DNA of 64,000 nt from Cercis canadensis (GCA_003255065.1 QAOA01001448.1:824825-888824); one strand, 5' to 3'; shown: positions 1 to 13,700, numbered from the stretch's first letter. A program made the numbers and translations. The notes: generated from the letters alone by a model not told the origin.

Positions 1-3000
1 TCCCAATATCCAATCTAGAACAAAAAAGAAAAAAATTATCCTTTGTGAATTGCCCACATCAGACATCTGCAATACATGTTTTTATTGCACTGCATGTACT
101 AGGTTAACTAGTTACCTTATCCGTCTAATGTAACTCATAAAGTACTTGTCATAATAAATATCTACATCTTTGATATTAGTTCAAATAATTAATGCTACGA
201 AGACGGTCTCAAATGTTTATAGTTCAGTAGTGATAAGATAACGGGAAGGGGGTTTTGACGGGTAATAGAGGAATGAATGGAATGGGCCATGGTCGGGGTT
301 GGGGCGGCAGCGTTAACTAATCAATCTATGCCGGCATCATCTCTAATCTCTTCAGGCCCCACCACAAACCGGACACTTGCAGAATCCAGATAGTTTATCC
401 GAACCTCTTAGGTTTCGCTCCGAACCATGTCTTCGAAAATTCAGCTTCGGTTTTTGGAGGGAAACGGCTCTCTTGTGAATTGACAACAATGCCACTACCT
501 ATATATATATATATATTCATGTATGTAGATTGTGGAGGTGATTTTTCATTTGAAAAGCATACATTTCACTAGCATATTGTAAATTGTAAATTTGTAATGA
601 GATAAGATTATAAGAGTAAGAGATATATAAAAATGCTAACTTGTTCGATTAGTAATTTTTTTATTTATTTTAGATTCAAGGATATATGATTAAATTTCAT
701 GTTCATTACAAAATAGAGATATTTTTTATATAAAAAAAGTTGTCTTTCATTATGTAATCTATTATAATAAATGAAAGAAAATTAAAAAAATAACATATAA
801 TTTTATTATATATTTGTACATACATATATATTTTTATTTTAACAAAAAAATTAAAAATACATTTTTATATCAAGACCAAATTGGCTCACTAACCTAGTAA
901 CCCGCCATAATAGCCAGCTTAGCCTGAAAATGGTATTGGCTATTTTATCCTCTCTCTCCCTCTTGTGTCAAATTATGTTGCTTACTATTACTTACAATAA
1001 TAACCTTGAAGAATCCTATTATAGAACATGTAGAAATCAACTAGCTAATTTTCTATAACTCAAATTTTATATTCCTAACTATTTGTACTCACGTGCAAAC
1101 TAGAATTTGAGATAACTTTATTCAAATATTGCTTCAAGTGAAAGTGAAAGTAAAAGTAAAACATTTTTTTATACCTTCCAAAGAAATTGAATAAATGATC
1201 TCTCACTCAATACATTCTAGTCAAAAAGAAGAGAGGGGGGGGAGGGTTTTTGTTTTTTCTTTTAACGAATGTGATCTTTATATTAACCTGCAAAGGAGAT
1301 CAGAGATCTAAGTAATATAATATTGTAAGGTAGCTTTGGTATGTGCTGAATTCATCATGGAGTGTCCCCTAACCTTTTTTCCAACTTGACCGGTCATGGG
1401 TACCTATAGGTTAGGCTGAGGTACCAATCTGCAAAGCAGTGTTTATCCCTTTGTATTGGTGCCTTTTTCTTTCCTGAAATTGAGAAGCAGTATGTGAAAC
1501 AAAATTTAGGGATTCTATTTCCCCTGTTGTTTATTTATTTTGTTATTTTTGCAACTGGCTTAGATTTGGGACCAATCTCTAAATTGCTAGTAAGTTCAGT
1601 TCACTTGTCTTAAAACATTGCATGTGTGTGCTCTTTTTCTATTTGTTGCGTGCTTTATAATGCATCAACCTTTGACAACAATCCCATGGCTAAGTTGTGG
1701 ACTAGAAGCTTCTGATGTTTGGATAGGCACCAATTGTTTAAAAGTTGCAAACGATATATATATAGCTGTAGTGACCAAAATCATAAGTTGATGCAAATAC
1801 TCATGTGCTCCTCATACCTTTTTCTCGACACGAATGCTGTACCATGGAGCTGGTCCTGCCCAGCTACACCGCAGTTAATCTCTTATGCTGTTGCTGATTT
1901 TGTAAAACTCCAATTAAACTTAATTTCTTTGGAGACATGCTCGAACAAATCACCTCCACATATAATAAAAGATGGTTAGGGCAAGTAATTGATTGGAGGG
2001 TCCGGAAATTAATGATACATGACAGCATATTTAAAATTTTGAAGTATTTTTGTAAAGTCCAATGATGATTACATGTTCACTGTTTAGCCTTTTCATTTAA
2101 GAATAGGGTTGGATTAATGTTTATGTTATTGGGGGAGCAATATAGAATTAAGAAAAGAACAAATTAATTGCGAGATTGGTGTATATATACTAAGCAGATG
2201 ACCGTCTCCTGCAGTTTGAAATGATGTGTTCATGCACGAACCCGGTATACTAGCTTAGCTGCTTCACTTTAATTGCTTTTAGTGGTCACCACTCACCATT
2301 CACCAACAACACACCAAGCAAGTAAAATAATAGGTTACTTTTATTATCTCTTCAACTAATTATTTTCCCTTTTTTGGGGTTGTGGTCTCTATTGCTTTTC
2401 TAATCAGAGGGCTTTTGTGTTTTGAGAGATATTTGCATGCATATAATAGAAGAGTGTTACAACTTACAACCATAACGAATAGGACCACTTAGATAACAAA
2501 TCAATGTCGGTATTGATGCTCAAAAGTCCTTTTTCCCCCTTTATGTTTATGATATAATTTATTAGTTTTCATTTTATAGAGAGTTAAGGTCAACCTCTCA
2601 CATTTCAAAATGCATCAACATATGTATATGTGATCACTTTCATATAGTTTTGGTTTGTTTTTTAAAGGGGTGTGTAATATGAAGACTTTTCAAGAGGCCA
2701 TTTATCTTAGCACTACTCTCATTTAATCATGTTTAACTGCAGAGTTCTAATAGGATCCGGTGCTTTAGTGTTGGTATGATTGCACCCACTTATATATAGT
2801 TGTTTAGTAGGCAAACTCTTCTAAGGTACTTTCGATTATCGTTTTTCTAGTTTTTGTTGTTTATGCCTTCTGTATTATAAAGTCGATGGAGCAAAATAAA
2901 TAAGTTAATAAGATGGTAAAGGCCCCTTATTTAGATTTTAAGGAGGATCAAAAGAAAAAATAGTGCTTACAATAATTTATTAATTAAATGTAAATCCACT

Positions 3001-3060
3001 ACTGAATTTAAATACCAAATTATATCTGAAAAAAGTATAAGAAGAAAGCTATTGCAACTA
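1..3060. other. Intergenic AT-rich DNA, no gene recognised
   Basis: No reading frame here has recognisable protein similarity or intron-exon structure. A short open frame at 1719-1979 has no family resemblance and atypical composition. A GC-richer island at about 240-480 could be the edge of a neighbouring transcription unit, but I cannot assign it. A short AT dinucleotide run lies near 500-525. Confidence 0.6.
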
Positions 3061-3084
3061 AAATTAGGTTTTGGTTTCTTATTT

Positions 3085-3280
3085 TATGCTATTAATAAAA
3101 TATCTAACTTCTTTTAGAGGTCGAATCTATTAATAAAAGATCTAATTTTTTTAAGTACAGAAACCGAATCTATTAATAAAATATCTAATTTCTTATAGAA
3201 AGTCGAATATATTGATAAAAAAAAATATAACTTTTTACAGAAGCTGAATCTATTAAAAAAGAGAATCTAATTTTTTTCAT
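3085..3280. repeat. Degenerate tandem repeat, about 50-55 bp unit
   Basis: Four to five consecutive degenerate units share a core reading roughly TATTAATAAAATATCTAA, followed by a T-rich stretch, AGA and a GTCGAATC-like motif. Unit starts are near 3090, 3129, 3172, 3210 and 3250. The units drift by several substitutions each, which suggests an old minisatellite. No coding potential is seen. Confidence 0.7.
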
Positions 3281-3475
3281 AAATATTTTTTATGAATACT
3301 AAAATAAAATTATAATATATTTATCGTTTTATCTGCTTATAATTTTTACTATTTCGTTTTTCTATTTTTAAAACATTTTTCATATACGAAGAACTTATTT
3401 CAATTATTAAAAATTATTTAATCATTGGTTTTCTATTTTGTATACACGAGGTTTATGTGTGTGTATATATATATA

Positions 3476-3690
3476 TAGGAGGTTTCTTAGATACTTTTAG
3501 TATTTATGTAGTATGTCATACTACATAGGAATAACCAATAAATGAATGACATGTGTATAAATTAATTATTTTTAAATTTGTTTAAAAAATTAAATAAATT
3601 ATATTTTATATATAATAAAATATAAAAATTATGTATGCTTGCCACATCAGTGTAGTATGACATACTTACATAGTATCATAGAATCCCCAA
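3476..3690 (-). mobile_element. AT-rich MITE, family A copy 1
   Basis: A fold-back element of about 215 bp whose ends contain matching TAGTATGTCATACTAC-type palindromic motifs. The reverse complement of its interior matches copies at 21335-21512, 29345-29590 and 55394-55612 along nearly the whole length, including a TAATTTTTATATTTTATT block and a TTAAAAATAATTAA block. It has no coding capacity, so it is a non-autonomous element. Exact ends and target duplication are unclear because the flanks are AT dinucleotide repeats. Confidence 0.75.
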
Positions 3691-3849
3691 TATATATATA
3701 TTGAGGGAAGAGGTTTACGTGTATTATACTATCATGAATAATGATAAATTAAAGAAGCGGATAAAGTTTTATTTATAAAACTAAACACTGTTGCTTTTTC
3801 TCGCCCGTTAAATATAAACCGTTAAGCCACAGAGCGAGAGGTCCGGAAG

Positions 3850-4238
3850 CAGGTTCGGTGTAGCTTTTCTATGTCAATATTAGAGACAGGAAGCTAGAGG
3901 GAGAAAGCCAGAGAAGAGAGGGAAAGTGAGAGAAAGGGCCGGAAAATTCAAAAAGCCATTTTCTTTCTCTTTTCTTTCTACAACTTCTTGGCCATTCTCT
4001 CTGATTCTGCAGCTTCATTTAGAAGCTCTCGTCAGAATCCTTTGTGTTTATATATTCATTCTCATTCTCTGAGAATCAGCTAAGATTTTTTCATTTCTAG
4101 CTAGGAATTCTCTGTTTTTCCCCAAGACTGAAGCTTTTTTATTGGAGGCTTGGGTTATTGTTTTTTGTTAATGTAGGTTTTGAATTTTGATTCTGGGTCT
4201 TTTAGCGATTTGAATTTGTGAGTTATTGGGGCCTAGTA
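3850..4238 (+). promoter_or_regulatory. Probable 5' leader of the kinesin gene
   Basis: A purine-rich stretch (GAGAGAA-type, about 3880-3945) is followed by a CT-rich stretch running into the ATG at 4239. This composition is typical of plant 5' untranslated leaders. No clear TATA box was identified, so the transcription start is not placed. Confidence 0.45.
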
Positions 4239-7200
4239 ATGGCGACAGAGCAAGCCTTGCCATTCTCTGTTGTATCTTTGGTCGAAGATCTTCTTCAACA
4301 GCAAGCGAATCGATTGACCGACGTTGACTTTGCGTCCAGAAAGGCAGAAGAACATTGTATAAATCTATCCTCTTGAATTTGTTAATTTGATAATAAGGAA
4401 TTTAGTCCTGGGTTTCTTATAAACTAAGGACAATCTCATGCATACACGTCGAATGAGAATAAAAGTGTTATTACGTTAATTCAAATATATGTGAAAAAAT
4501 TTCAATTAACGTTTTTGGTTTTTTTTTTTTTTAAATGATCAATCACTCATGGTTTTTGGTTTCCGGTTGTTTATTGAAATTGTTATTTTTTGCAGCATTG
4601 AGAAGGTATGAAGCGGCAGGGTGGCTGCGAAAAACAGTTGGAGTTGTTGGAGGGAAAGACTTACCAGCAGAGCCTTCTGAAGAAGAATTCAGGATTGGAT
4701 TGCGCAGTGGGATCATCCTTTGCAATGTTATCAACAAAATCCAGCCCGGAGCGGTGGCCAAGGTAAGTATCAAATAATAAAGATATGAATATTCACCAAC
4801 AACAAGACCTGTTGTTGGTCTCTTGAAATTGAAAGTGGTATTGATTGCGTCTATGACTATATTAACATAAATTGACCTGTTCAGGTTGTAGAAGCTCCCT
4901 GCGATTCTGTTGTTGTTCCAGACGGCGCAGCTCTGTCTGCGTATCAGTACTTTGAAAATCTGAGGAATTTTCTTGTAGCTGTGGAGGAATTGGGTCTCCC
5001 CACCTTTGAAGCTTCTGACTTGGAACAGGTGTTTATTCCGATTGAATTAAATAAATGCATCACATTGAAGGAATCGTCTTTTTCTTGTGACATTAAGGTG
5101 ATTTGGAACTACAGGGAGGAAAATCTTCGAGGATAGTGAATTGTGTTCTGGCACTCAAGTCATACGGTGAGTGGAAAACGGGAGGCAAAAATGGGTCATG
5201 GAAATATGGTGGGAATCCAAAGCCACCTACCACTGGGAAACCATTTCTGCGCAAGAACTCAGAACCATTCATGAACTATTTATCAAGGACAGTGTCAAGC
5301 GACAATGGCTGGCACAGTGATCACTACAGTGATCCCGGGCATGAAGGGGTTAGACTTGGATCACATCACAGCTTTAAATTCTCCTTTATCATCTTTTACT
5401 TTTGGTCTAGTAGATCAATGGTAAAATAAACAGCATCTTTGTAACGCTATGTAAGCTTATTGTATTGGTATCTGCAGGGTTCCCCTCATTCCTTAAACTC
5501 ACTTGTTCGTGAATATTTGTCCGACAAGAAGCAAGAAGAAATTCCCACTGTAAGGGACATTGCTAGTCTTCTTATTGTGTTTACTAGATTATTCTTCAAA
5601 ATTAGTGGGCAAAACATGGCTCTACTTTTAGACCATTTGTTGAACCAAGTAACTTCAGTAATAGCTATGTTTCCCTTGGGTTCACTAAAGAGCAAGAATT
5701 TTTTTTTTTTCCAAAATAAATTAATTACAGGTAGTGGAAACCATGCTTGGCAAAGTCATGGAGGAGTTTGAACGTCGCTTGGCGAACCAACCTGAAGTGG
5801 TGTGTAGCTCTCTCTTTAACCATGTTCAAGTTCTTGCGTAGTGACATTGTTCCAAAGAAATTTTCCATATTCTTGGGCCTAGTATCTTACTGAGTTTTCT
5901 GTCAAAATTTTGAATAATCTGGCAGTTGAGAACAGCTTTAGAAGAAAAGGCAGCATCTGCAACAGAAAATTCAATTGCAAGAAATGCTTCTGATGATGAA
6001 GAGGGAGCTGCGTCTGTTGACCAAGAGGTAAAGTTAGATACCAACATAGACTCTTTAAAGATGGAAGAAAAGGAAGATATACAGCATGTACAAGAGGAAT
6101 ATTATGATAAAAAATACAATAATAATGAAGGAAAAAGAAGCCAGCTTCTGAAGCAGAAAAAGTTGGTCGAACAACAAAAAAGAGACATTCAGGTAACTTA
6201 CAGTATTAATCTAGATTTGATGCTAGCATTCTTTAGGAACTGATAAGGTAATTAATGAAATTGATATTGACATTCTTTAGGAATTAAAAAAAATCCTGCA
6301 TCATACGAAAACAGGAATGCTGTTTTTGCAAAAGAGATACCAGGAAGAGTTCATCTATCTAGGTACAAATACTGTTAAAAGTCCCCATGTACATTCACCA
6401 AATTTTCACAGAGGAAGGTGTCATATATCTTATTATTAGCTACCCTTAAATAAATAGGTAAGCACGTGCGGGGTCTAGCTTCTACTGCTTCAGGATATCA
6501 GAAAGTTCTTGAAGAAAACCGAAAGTTATACAATCAGGTGCAGGACCTGAAAGGTATGTGCAGAGTCTAATACTGATTTTAGCTTACTTATTTAGTTTCT
6601 CAACGAGATTGAATAGCCAAATATTATTTGTTATCAGGAAATATTAGGGTATATTGCCGAATTCGACCCTTATCGAGAGGGCAACCAAGCCATTTTAGCA
6701 CTGTCAGTAACTTGGAAGAAGGAAATATCTCAATTATAACCCCTTCAAAATATGGAAAAGAGGGGAAGAAAGTATTTAGTTTCAACAAAGTGTTTGGTCC
6801 TACTGCAACACAAGGTTGGTCTTGGTTACTCTTTTCATTAGAAATGTTGCTCTACATAACATATGTTGCTCATTACTGCTCTTTTCTCTGCAGAGGAGGT
6901 TTTCTCAGACACTCAACCTCTTATTCGCTCTGTTCTTGACGGCTACAATGTCTGTATATTTGCTTATGGTCAGACAGGCTCAGGAAAAACTCATACTATG
7001 GTGAGAGATTCAAATAATCATGCTCTTTCCTGTTTGTCTCTTTTCTCTTTCTTTTGACTTAGGGGAAATTTTATTAACTTGTTTGTGCTTATGCAGTCTG
7101 GACCAAACGAACTTACTGAGGAAAGCGTAGGTGTCAACTACCGGGCACTGGGAGATCTTTTCCTTCTGTCAGAACAGAGAAAGGACACCATTTACTATGA

Positions 7201-9328
7201 TATATCGGTTCAGATGCTAGAAATTTACAATGAGCAAGTCAGAGATCTCCTTGCCACAGATATTGCTGCTAACAAAAGATATCCTTTTCTATAGTAACTT
7301 ATTTTCTATGTAGTGGGTCAGTGGATGGCCTTTTCAATGATTCTCTTTTTCCTGTATGTGTCTTTAACACCTTGATACATTAGAAATTCGCAACAGTTCT
7401 CAAAATGGAATTAATGTACCAGATGCAAACCTTGTTCCTGTTTCAACAACATCAGATGTCATAGATTTGATGAACTTGGGGCATAAGAATCGTGCAGTAA
7501 GTGCTACTGCTATGAATGATCGGAGTAGTCGTTCTCATAGGTATTATTTAAGTTTGTATCTTTATTTTTTTGAAGTAAATCATTTCTTCTTTTTCATTTT
7601 TCACCTGTTGAAAACAGACTAGCTAATCAGAAAAGTTCTCTATGTTTTGGTAAAACTTTTAGTACAATTCGTTTTAATGACACATTACCTGTGTTCCATT
7701 TGAGTTGGCAGACCAACACATTTGATCTTGTTCCTATTATAGTTTGAGAACATTGGCTAAGGTTCTAATCTGCATGTAAGAGGTGCTAACTTATAAATTA
7801 TTTATATATGCAGCTGCCTGACAGTTCATATTCAAGGTAGGGATGTGACCTCTGGACGTACTATTCGAGGTAGTATGCATCTTGTTGACCTTGCAGGAAG
7901 CGAAAGAGTAGATAAATCTGAGGTAACAGGAGATAGGTTGAAGGAAGCACAACACATCAACAAGTCACTTTCTGCCCTAGGAGATGTAATTTATGCGCTT
8001 GCTCAAAAGAGTTCACATGTTCCCTACAGGAACAGTAAACTGACCCAATTGCTTCAAGATTCTCTTGGTATGATTTTCATTTTTCACATCAGTTAGCCTA
8101 TCTCTTTGCCTTGTATGTTTCTGTCTCCTCTGTTACTAAGGAGCTGATTTTGTGCATATATCAGGAGGACAAGCAAAGACACTCATGTTTGTTCATATCA
8201 GTCCTGAGCCTGAAGCTCTTGGAGAAACACTCAGTACACTCAAGTTTGCTGAACGGGTCTCCACTGTTGAACTTGGCGCTGCCAAAGTTAACAAAGAAAG
8301 CACAGATGTGAAAGAGCTTAAAGAACAGGTTCTTACATTTTCATTTGTAATTAAGAACTGGTTTGTATTCCATATATGATATATCTGCAACTGCAAGATT
8401 AATTTACTCATGTCATGCATTTTCAGTGTCAAGTGTTGTTACTTACTGTCTTGTTTGCCAGATTGCTAATCTAAAGGCAGCCTTAGCAAGGAAGGAAGGT
8501 GATACAGAACAGTTTCAACATACTGTAAATAGCAGTCCTGAAATACATAGATTGAAATCTTATGGGTCTTCCCCAATACATCATAGTTGGGCATCTGGAG
8601 GTCATAGGCAACCAAAAGATGATGCCAGTGGCATGGAGGTATCAGATATTATCAACCATAATTCAATTAAAATTCAACAGTTCATTTGCTTTTCAAAACT
8701 GATTTTGGTTTACTTGTATGTATTGTGAACAATAATTTAATTACAGGGCCGGAACAAGTCTGGATCGAAGCTGAAAAGGCGAAGCCTTGATCTGCAAGAC
8801 ATAAGGAACGCAGCTCCTTGGCCACCTGTTGGGTGTCGCAGTATGAAGTTAAAGGAAGATGATAAAGAATCTGTTTCTGGAGATTGGGTTGATAAGATAA
8901 TGGTGAACAGGAATGACAGCTTAACTAGTGATGATAGCCTAGTGGGACAGTGGGAAGCAGAAAGCAAACAGTTTTCTCCAATGCTTAGTCCTGGTTATCT
9001 TTCAGACCCTTCAAAAATATGCTTGGAGCATTCCTTTAAAGTGACACTGCACAAAAAGGATAGCCAAGACTATGATGAATTACATAGGAACCGGTATGAG
9101 ATGGCCACCACAGATGACTCTGATGACCTTGAAGTTGCAACCAGTGATTCTTCAGAATCAGACTTGCATTGGCAATTGCATGTACCTAGATCAACCAGCC
9201 TCCCCAATGGATTTGGGTCCAAACCCAAGAAATTAACTTACCCCAAACCATCAAAGAACCCAGAAACCAGGTAATCCACAATTCAAAATTTGTTTTCTGC
9301 TCTTCATATGCAAGTTATATATATTAAA

Positions 9329-9363
<35 letters not shown>

Positions 9364-9493
9364 AAATAGGAGTATGATCCCGTCATTGATTCCATCGCCA
9401 TCGCCATCAAGGAAACAAGGCACACTAGGTAGTCAACCCAGAAAGCAGGCAGGTGCAGGTGATGGGAAGAGAAGAAGTGGGAATGCAAAGTGA
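4239..9493 (+). CDS. CH-domain kinesin-14 motor protein (At1g63640-like)
   Basis: Predicted minus-end-directed microtubule motor of the plant kinesin-14 group with an N-terminal calponin-homology domain. Eighteen exons splice in frame: 4239-4356, 4596-4762, 4885-5028, 5115-5348, 5478-5549, 5731-5799, 5926-6192, 6281-6362, 6458-6553, 6638-6814, 6894-7000, 7097-7278, 7379-7540, 7814-8067, 8165-8328, 8462-8638, 8747-9270 and 9370-9493, giving 1039 residues. The CH domain spans about 45-155, a charged coiled-coil linker about 270-410, and the motor about 417-765, with P-loop GQTGSGKT, switch I NDRSSRSH and switch II DLAGSE. An acidic Ser-rich tail follows. The order CH, coiled coil, neck, internal motor fits At1g63640/At5g41310, whose sequence I recall as closely similar. 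One intron is AT-AC (separate entry). The exon 6 donor is ambiguous by one codon. The last acceptor follows a long T-run. Confidence 0.95.
7279..7378 (+). other. U12-type AT-AC intron in the kinesin motor domain
   Basis: No GT-AG pair in this interval keeps the conserved motor sequence. Splicing from 7278 to 7379 restores the reading NKRLEIRNSS, which agrees with the kinesin-14 family. The intron begins ATATCCTTTT, matching the U12 donor consensus. It ends GATAC, and TCTTTAAC at 7361-7368, close to the U12 branch consensus, sits about 11 nt before the 3' splice site. It is 100 bp long. All other introns of this gene can be read as GT-AG. Confidence 0.93.
9330..9360 (+). repeat. Poly-T tract before the last kinesin exon
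   Basis: A run of about 29 T residues directly precedes the acceptor TGCAAATAG of the final kinesin exon. It acts as the polypyrimidine tract and is probably length-polymorphic. Such homopolymers are also prone to sequencing error. Confidence 0.9.
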
Positions 9494-10127
9494 GAAAAGT
9501 GTTGTAAATTGTTGTTGAAGGCATCGTGATTCCTTGCTCTACCACCTCAACGTAACAATATTTGTGTATCTATATCATTCAATTATAGAGAGTGAGAGAA
9601 AGAGAAACAGATATTTTCTACAATCAAGGATTCAAGGGGCAATCAATTTTAATTGCCCCCGGGTTTCACTGCTGTGGTCAGTGGTGATGGTTTGATGCAT
9701 GCTATCCCACCCTGCTCAATTCAATCAACTTAAACTTTATAAATCTTTTTTTTTTTTAATAAAAAAAGTATCTACCCTTTTTCTCAGTGTTCCTTGTTAC
9801 GCATGGAAGAAGAAAATGAAAGAGGGAAAGACAACAGAAATTAAATGAGTGAGTTTGTTGTGTTTCGTCAATTTTTTCTTTTGTAATTTTTGTTAGATTG
9901 AATTCGTCGGTCATACTGACGACTTCAATATGGAGGCCGTCCACTAACTTCTGGCTGCGTAAAGTAAAAGGAAAAAACAAAAAAAAAAAAGTGGGTAAAA
10001 GATATCCACTTTTGAAATGAGTGGATAAACCATTAGCAAAGCAATAGGTGGCCACAATTTTAATCGGTATAACAGAGAGAGAAATTCTAATTGGTTCACA
10101 CAATAATTTGTGCAGAGAGAGAGAGAG

Positions 10128-10753
10128 ATGGACGCAATGCAAATAGCTCTTCCGGTGGTTGGCATTGTAGCGGCGGCGGCAGTGACCTTTTATGCAGTAA
10201 GCTTTGCTGAGATTAGAGAGGTAACAGTAACAGTAACACATCGCATCTATTCTTCTCTCTTTCTCTTGTGATTTCTGTGCAACCATTTATGATCTATGAT
10301 CTAGAACTACCCTTGTTTGTTATATGCTGTTCCTGTGAGTGAGTGTTCACTGCGGAGAATGAGATCCTCCCCCTGTTCTGTTACCCTCTCCCCCATTTCC
10401 TGTATTTGAATTCTGAACCATATTATTAAATCATTATTCACTTTTCCAAAAGAAAATTATTAATTGTAATTTATTTATTAAACTAATCGATCCATCTATT
10501 TAAGAAATTATGCCAGTCTCTAAATCATCAACAGTTTTATGTGTTGTTAATTTTCTTCACTGAATATAACAAAACATATATTAAATGTTAGACATGCACT
10601 TCTCTAAATTATCCACTGTTTTCTTTATGGGCACAGAAATCTTTCAGAGAACTGGAAGAATCAGAATATGACGATGATGGAGGTTTCAAACCCTCTCCAA
10701 GTTCAAGGGAAAGGCGAGCTAGAAGAAAAGCTAACAAAACTACCAATACCTGA
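10128..10753 (+). CDS. Small single-pass membrane protein, unknown function
   Basis: Two exons, 10128-10220 and 10637-10753, join in phase 0 through a GT-AG intron and encode 69 residues. Residues about 5-27 form one hydrophobic helix (ALPVVGIVAAAAVTFYAV). After it comes an acidic stretch (ELEESEYDDD) and a basic C-terminus rich in Arg and Lys, giving a one-helix protein with a long charged tail. The ATG follows a GA-repeat leader. I do not recognise a named family, though the layout resembles conserved small plant transmembrane proteins. It lies about 630 bp downstream of the kinesin stop on the same strand, and neither gene explains the other. The coherent intron and non-random amino acid use support a real gene. 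A long antisense open frame over it is a shadow. Confidence 0.7.
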
Positions 10754-10779
10754 TTTCTTCTTTTCTTTTTTCCCTTCTT

Positions 10780-13700
10780 TTAAGAAAGTTAAGAATTGTC
10801 TTCAACTGCACAATTTGTATTTTTTTGTGTGCTAAGATATTTGCTTTTCCACTTTCTTTCAGCCATTAGATATATTAAATTACATTTTTTTAGGTGGGAT
10901 GGATATTGAAAAAAATGTGAGATTTAAATCGGATTATTTGCTTGGAAACTTTGGACGTTTTAAGATGATAAACCCCACTCATTTAGCCAAAATCAAAAGA
11001 AAAATACTGCAACTCCCACGGATTATATTATTTTATAACAGTCACAGTATCTTGTTTAGTATTCAAATATATTTATTTTATGTATAACAGTTAATTAAAT
11101 AAATATAAATATAGATTGTATGTGAAGTAAATATCTCTTATCTCCTAAAAGAAATGATAACAAAAATTTGTCAAATAATAAACTATGTTATATGACAATA
11201 TGTACACTTTAATAATTGAGCATATGAAATTTTATTATTAAGATTTCATGTTTAAATTTTATTAAAAGTGAATGGAATAAAATTTTGATAAAAAAAAGTT
11301 ATTTCATGTTATAAAATTTCTATTAAAACGAATTATATGATAATATTTATGATGGTTTCTTTTTTCCTTTTCTTCCCAGTTAATCGTTATTCATATGACG
11401 TGCTGTACCATACTCTTTTAATTTATAGGGAGATTTCAGATTTCACAATGATATATATTTTAATGAAATTTTGAAATGTGAAGTCATTTATATATTAAAA
11501 TTAAAATCCATTTTAAATAATAAAAATGTATGGTTATCATAACTTAAGGCAAAAAAACCTAAATTTCTAGTATGTGTGAACAGCTCACTAGTTCTGCTGG
11601 TTCAATATGAAAGTGGCTATATATGATAGAAAAGCGATTGTGGCTCTTCATTATCTTGGAATAGCGTGAATTTTTATGATATCTTTTAAGGGTCATTGAT
11701 TTCAATAATGCATTTTGAAAACTTAATTTTATAAATATTATTTTTTCTAAGTAATTTTCACATCTATCATAATTTTTTTTTAATGTTATATCATTTTGTA
11801 AAAAGAGGATGAGAGAGAAACTAAAACCATTGGTAACGTAATTGTGTATATTACAACAGCACAAAAATAATGACATTTGGCAAATGACGCTACTCTTGTA
11901 GTAACACGTTATTCAAATGGTGTCACTCCTTATATGATGCAATTTCCCAAATTGGGTTACTCTTGTAAGATTTTTGTTAGTGTTGTTATGTTGAAAAAGT
12001 GACACAATTGAACTTATTGCATTACCATTGTAGTGATCTCATTTAGATATTAAGTGATCAATCTTTTTTTGCAAAATAAAAATTACACTAGATGTAAAAA
12101 TTATAATTTTTGTGAAATTAAATTTTCAAAATATATTATTAAAGTCATTGATGCATATTTTTAATTTGATAATTTTTTTGTTTGGGCCGGGTTTGATTGG
12201 ATAGAGATATAATATAGCTATAAATATCCACTCGGATGGGCATTGGGCAACAGATTTGGACCTTTCCAGCTGGTTAAGGGCATCTTTGAAATGAGTGGCT
12301 AAACCACATAGGGGGTCCTACCAACACGTGGTCACGTCAGCNAGGGGGTCCGACCAACACGTGGTCACGTCAGCATATATTGTGACATTTCATATATATT
12401 TTTAAAAAATGATAGACGACTTTGTAAAGAGATTTTTTAAGAGCGGTGGCCGGTGAACATGTATTGCCTATTTGGGTTTGGACGTTGTCCATTGATTTGG
12501 ACATTCCAAATGAGTTGTGACACCACAGCTCAATAAGCGGACTAATAAAGTCTTTTACTGAACAAATTAAATAAACATTTTATTATACTAAAAAATATAT
12601 ATGATATTTTTTTTATATTATAGTGATTGATATAAAAATATTTAATTTTAATTATTTATTTTTAACAGTTAAAATTAATTATTTTGTACTGTCATGACAA
12701 AAGAAGTAACACATATCTTTTTTATATTTGCGAACTTTTTTCAATTAAATATGATCAAATTTACGATATTTTTTTTTTAAAAAAAAAGCTAATAAATTAT
12801 TGACATATGCCGCAATCACTGCGGAAACGGAGGGGGGGAACGGTCTTATGGCAGAAATATAGTTGAAAATGATGATAAAGAGCAAATATTATAATTGTGG
12901 CACTGATGCGACACAATTGATAACTGCTTAAATTAGGCATCCCAGTTGGAGGACATCCCTTAATTTTCTTCACCAACCAATCTTTTGAGATTTTAATTTT
13001 CTTAGGAAAATCCTAAACAGAAAGTTGAGATAATTAAGGGCAGCAACCTTGTGTTAATTTGGTGAAGAATGAAGAACAAATTGAATCCTGTATGGTTATT
13101 GCTTACCCAAAATGTGTAGACCCCATGTCATGAGTAATGCAGATAATTAAGTGTTGAAATTCCTTATCAAGTGGTTCCCATCTTTGCCAGCAATTCTTTT
13201 ATCCTAAAATTAGGGGAAACATTTCCAAGCACTATCACTATTTGTTTTGTGTTGGATACCACTGCTTTTCTCCATTTTTCTCATTCTATTCAATTCTACT
13301 TCTTTCGCCTTTTCTTTGCTCAAACTCTTGCAACTCAACCTGCAATCCCACCAACAATAATTAAATAAATCAATGTCAACACAACACAAACACAGTGGGG
13401 TTTGTTCAACAATCTGAAAATGACAACTACACATACTAGAAACTAGATATCCATGATTTTAGGCATAACTCTATATACCAATATGCTTGCATCTTTCCAT
13501 TTATGTGTACGTGATTGTTTGCATGTTTGTAGATTTGAATTTTCGTGGAAAAGGAATTCATTCGTTTATCAATCAGTTTTCATGTTGTTTAATTAATATT
13601 TAAAAAAAAAAAAAACAGTTTAACTTTAGTGACCATTTGGTTTCGTTATGATCAATTACTTAGGCGCACTGGAAAGAAACTCTTCAGGCGATGGAATCAA

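Noticed and set aside
1421..1464. Short hairpin (GGTACCAAT paired with ATTGGTGCC) considered as a miRNA precursor
   Set aside because: The stem is only about 15 bp with bulges and no known miRNA sequence is visible; too short for a plant precursor.
1719..1979. An 86-residue plus-strand open frame
   Set aside because: No domain, no intron context, no conserved-looking composition; such frames are expected by chance.
9756..10286. A 176-residue antisense open frame over the small membrane protein gene
   Set aside because: It overlaps the leader, exon 1 and first intron bases of a spliced plus-strand gene, has low-complexity content and no family resemblance.
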